A stretch of 64,000 nt of DNA from Tabrizicola oligotrophica (GTDB lineage: Bacteria > Pseudomonadota > Alphaproteobacteria > Rhodobacterales > Rhodobacteraceae), in NCBI RefSeq assembly GCF_011008935.1, contig NZ_JAAIVJ010000003.1, positions 248,001 through 312,000 of the forward strand, read 5' to 3'. Shown here piece after piece: positions 62,251 to 64,000 of the stretch (its first letter is position 1; every line of letters starts with the position of its first letter). Position numbers and translations under genes: made by a program. A model generated the notes under the pieces. That model saw nothing but the letters and a program-made list of their open reading frames with translations, did no database searches and had not been told where the DNA came from.

Positions 62251-63179
62251 CTTTCCTCCCAGACCGGCTGCTGCCAGTTCTCGCCTTCGACCCAGGCGCA
62301 AAACGCTGCAATCGCCTTGACCCGCCGATGCGCCTTGGGCAGCACCATGTAGAACCCCGGGATCAGATGCGCCGGCATCTCGTGCATCAGCCGCGTGCCG
62401 AAGGGGGCGACCAGCTTGCCGGTGACAAGATCTTCCTCGGCATCAATTTCTGACAACAGACCCACGCCCAGACCCGCCAAGGTGGCCCGCCGCATCGTCG
62501 CCGCATCTTCGATGCGAATGTCTCCCTTGCCCGCCGTCGCATTCACCCCGAAATGCGCCAGAACCGAGACCCACAACCGATCGGTCAGCACCGGATGCAG
62601 AAGCGGCAGGTTTGCCAGGTCGGCCGGGGTCTTGATCTTGGCCGCCATATCAGGGGTGCAGCACAGGATTTTCACATCCTGCAAGAGCAGCACCTGATCC
62701 AGCCCCTTCCAGCCGCCAAAGCCCCATTGGATCGCCACATCGACATCATCGCGCACGAAATCCGGCAGGTCGACGATGGTGGTCAGCCGCAGATCCGCAT
62801 CCGGCATGATTTCCCGGAACCGCGCCAAGCGGTCGAGGAGATAGCGTGTGGCAAAATAGGGGCTGGCATTGACGTTGATCCGGCTGCGCAGGCCAAGTTT
62901 CGTCACCCGGCGCACGCCCTCGGCCATCTCGTCAAAGCCCGCCTGCACGAAATGGGCAAGTAGGATTGCCTGTTCGTTCGGCTCTACCGCGCGGCCCTTG
63001 CGGGCAAAGAGTTCCTGCCCCAGCGTGTCTTCCAACAGCTTGATCTGCTGGCTGACGGCCTGCGGTGTTACCAAAAGCTCATCCGCTGCCGCCCGGAAAC
63101 TGCGGTGCCGCACGACCACCTGAAACACGCGCAGCGCGTTCAGCGGCGGCAGGCGTGTCGGGCGGTCGGGCGGGGCCAT
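62247..63179 (-). CDS. LysR-family regulator (GcvA-like)
   Basis: A 310-residue LysR protein: LPPLNALRVFQVVVRHRSF and ELLVTPQAVSQQIKLLEDTLG form the N-terminal winged helix, the effector domain follows from residue about 90. The LPPLNALRxF start and GfGgWkGL region resemble GcvA-like members. It lies inside the operon rather than divergent from it, overlapping the FAD gene by one base (TGATG), so it may regulate the whole leftward operon from a promoter outside the window. Confidence 0.9.
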   Translation of the reverse strand: MAPPDRPTRLPPLNALRVFQVVVRHRSFRAAADELLVTPQAVSQQIKLLEDTLGQELFARKGRAVEPNEQAILLAHFVQAGFDEMAEGVRRVTKLGLRSRINVNASPYFATRYLLDRLARFREIMPDADLRLTTIVDLPDFVRDDVDVAIQWGFGGWKGLDQVLLLQDVKILCCTPDMAAKIKTPADLANLPLLHPVLTDRLWVSVLAHFGVNATAGKGDIRIEDAATMRRATLAGLGVGLLSEIDAEEDLVTGKLVAPFGTRLMHEMPAHLIPGFYMVLPKAHRRVKAIAAFCAWVEGENWQQPVWEER

Positions 63180-64000
63180 CAGATGACGGCCTTTTCCAGG
63201 AAGGGACGGCCCTCGACAATACGTTCATAGCCCACCTCCGAAAGGTCCAGCGTCCGGAAACCGCCATACGTGATCAGCTCCGCAACTCCGCGCCCGGCGG
63301 CGGGGCCTTGCTGAAGGCCATGGCCCGAGAACCCGTTGGCATAGATGAAGTTCGTCACCTCGGGATGCCGCCCGACGATCAGGTTATGGTCCAGCGTGTT
63401 GAAGTCGTAGTGTCCGGCCCACTGGTTGACCAGCTTGATCGCCTCGAACCCCGGCGAGCGGTTGGCAAGGTTCGGCCAGATGATGTCCTCGAACTCTTCC
63501 CAACGCGGCTCGAAGTCGTCCCAATCGACGCCGGGGTCTTCAACCGGCGGGCAACCGGCAAGGAAATAGCGCCCCTCGGGGCGGCAAAAGGTGCCCGTGG
63601 TGTCAATCATCAGGGGCAGGTGACCGCCGTTCACGGTGGCCGAACCCTCCGGCGTTCTGGCGCAGTCGAACACGAACAGCGTGCGCTTGCGCGGTTCCAC
63701 CGGCACATCCAGACCCGCCATCCGCGCCGTCAGCGCCGCGCGTGGACCGGAGGCGTTGACCACCGTCCCGCACGGCACCACCGCGCCGGATTTCAGCGTC
63801 ACCGACGTCACGCGCGCGCCGTCGCGGCCAATTGCAACCACCTCGTCATGCACATAATCCGCGCCCAACTCGCGCGCCTTGGCGCGGAAGCCGTTCATCA
63901 GCCCGGTGTTGGAGAACCACCCCTCGCCCGACTGGCCGTAGGAGGCGAGCGTGATGTCATCGACATTCAGATGCGGGAAAGCGCGAGCCAGTTCCTCCTG
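63179..64000 (-). CDS. FAD-dependent oxidoreductase, sarcosine oxidase-like (N-terminus outside window)
   Basis: The C-terminal 273 residues are visible; the start and FAD-binding motif lie beyond the right edge. Seen here are LASYGQSGEGWFSNTGLMNGF, VVNASGPRAALTARMAGLDVPVEPRKRTLFVF (as separate short blocks), GFEAIKLVNQWAGHYDFNTLDHN and YANGFSGHGLQQGPAAGRG, typical of DadA/sarcosine oxidase beta-like flavoproteins. Such enzymes oxidise N-methyl or secondary amino acids. Beside an HpbD/MttB locus, demethylation of an N-methylproline derivative is a possible role. Confidence 0.85.
   Translation of the reverse strand, partial: QEELARAFPHLNVDDITLASYGQSGEGWFSNTGLMNGFRAKARELGADYVHDEVVAIGRDGARVTSVTLKSGAVVPCGTVVNASGPRAALTARMAGLDVPVEPRKRTLFVFDCARTPEGSATVNGGHLPLMIDTTGTFCRPEGRYFLAGCPPVEDPGVDWDDFEPRWEEFEDIIWPNLANRSPGFEAIKLVNQWAGHYDFNTLDHNLIVGRHPEVTNFIYANGFSGHGLQQGPAAGRGVAELITYGGFRTLDLSEVGYERIVEGRPFLEKAVI

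Noticed and set aside
1-64000. Mobile elements, prophage genes, CRISPR arrays or toxin-antitoxin pairs
   Set aside because: No transposase or integrase motifs, no regularly spaced repeats, and no target-site-type direct repeats beside the two tRNA genes were found by eye.

Overview
The window reads as chromosomal DNA of a high-GC alphaproteobacterium, most likely a Rhodobacterales (Paracoccaceae/Rhodobacter-like) species. The clues are uniformly high GC, dense packing with many ATGA or TGATG stop/start overlaps, an endonuclease-type MutL, a DUF721 (DciA-type) gene, paired LYS1/LYS9-type saccharopine dehydrogenases, a 41-residue zinc-free-type L36, a small DUF3563-type protein, and many SDR, DMT and GntR genes. 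I see no prophage, insertion sequence, CRISPR array or rRNA gene. The two tRNA genes are tRNA-Pro(CGG) and tRNA-Val(GAC). Nearly every base is genic and no gene-free stretch exceeds about 230 bp.

Layout. 1-16 kb is mostly housekeeping: an alkB-like 5' fragment, mutY, dciA-like, a DsbA-like thioredoxin, a CoA transferase, hutD-like, rmuC, mutL, two M16 peptidases, a DUF3035 lipoprotein, lspA, purH, a heparinase II/III-type protein, and the saccharopine pair. 17-21 kb holds an unusual polysaccharide-type locus: an SGNH protein, a second SGNH domain fused to a clan GH-A-like glycoside hydrolase, and a family 2 glycosyltransferase. 21-30 kb carries an AEC transporter, S-formylglutathione hydrolase, DUF188, a coupled DMT-HAD-ornithine cyclodeaminase trio, a FAD monooxygenase, DUF3237, ilvD and a proC-like gene.

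30-38.4 kb (cluster A) is a leftward catabolic operon: two SDRs, a Ser/Cys-type proline racemase-family enzyme, an aldehyde dehydrogenase, an atypical SDR, a DadA-like FAD oxidase and a DapA-family lyase/deaminase, with a divergent GntR/FCD regulator. 38.4-51.7 kb returns to housekeeping: tRNA-Pro, a DMT transporter, leuB, an EEP-family protein, a membrane protein, leuD, leuC, DUF3563, rsfS, rlmH, a PaiB-like gene, rpmJ, tRNA-Val, N-formylglutamate amidohydrolase, dinB, an SPFH/NfeD pair and a NUDIX gene.

51.7-64 kb (cluster B) is the most interesting part. A TetR gene controls, from a pair of mirror-image operators, an operon with an HpbD-like hydroxyproline-betaine 2-epimerase and two SDRs. 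Beside it lie an MttB-family methyltransferase gene and a divergent GntR gene. These are followed by a DapA-family enzyme, a DadA-like oxidase and a Cys/Cys 4-hydroxyproline epimerase, and then a leftward run of a partial FAD oxidoreductase, a LysR gene and two SDRs.

How it fits together. Clusters A and B carry paralogous regulator, oxidase, deaminase and racemase genes. Together they could convert trans-4-hydroxy-L-proline via cis-4-hydroxy-D-proline and pyrroline-4-hydroxy-2-carboxylate to 2-oxoglutarate semialdehyde, and then to 2-oxoglutarate through the aldehyde dehydrogenase of cluster A. Cluster B adds an epimerase and a putative corrinoid-type demethylase that would feed N-methylated prolines (proline betaine or hydroxyproline betaine) into the same route. 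That combined role is inference from family membership and neighbourhood, not demonstrated.
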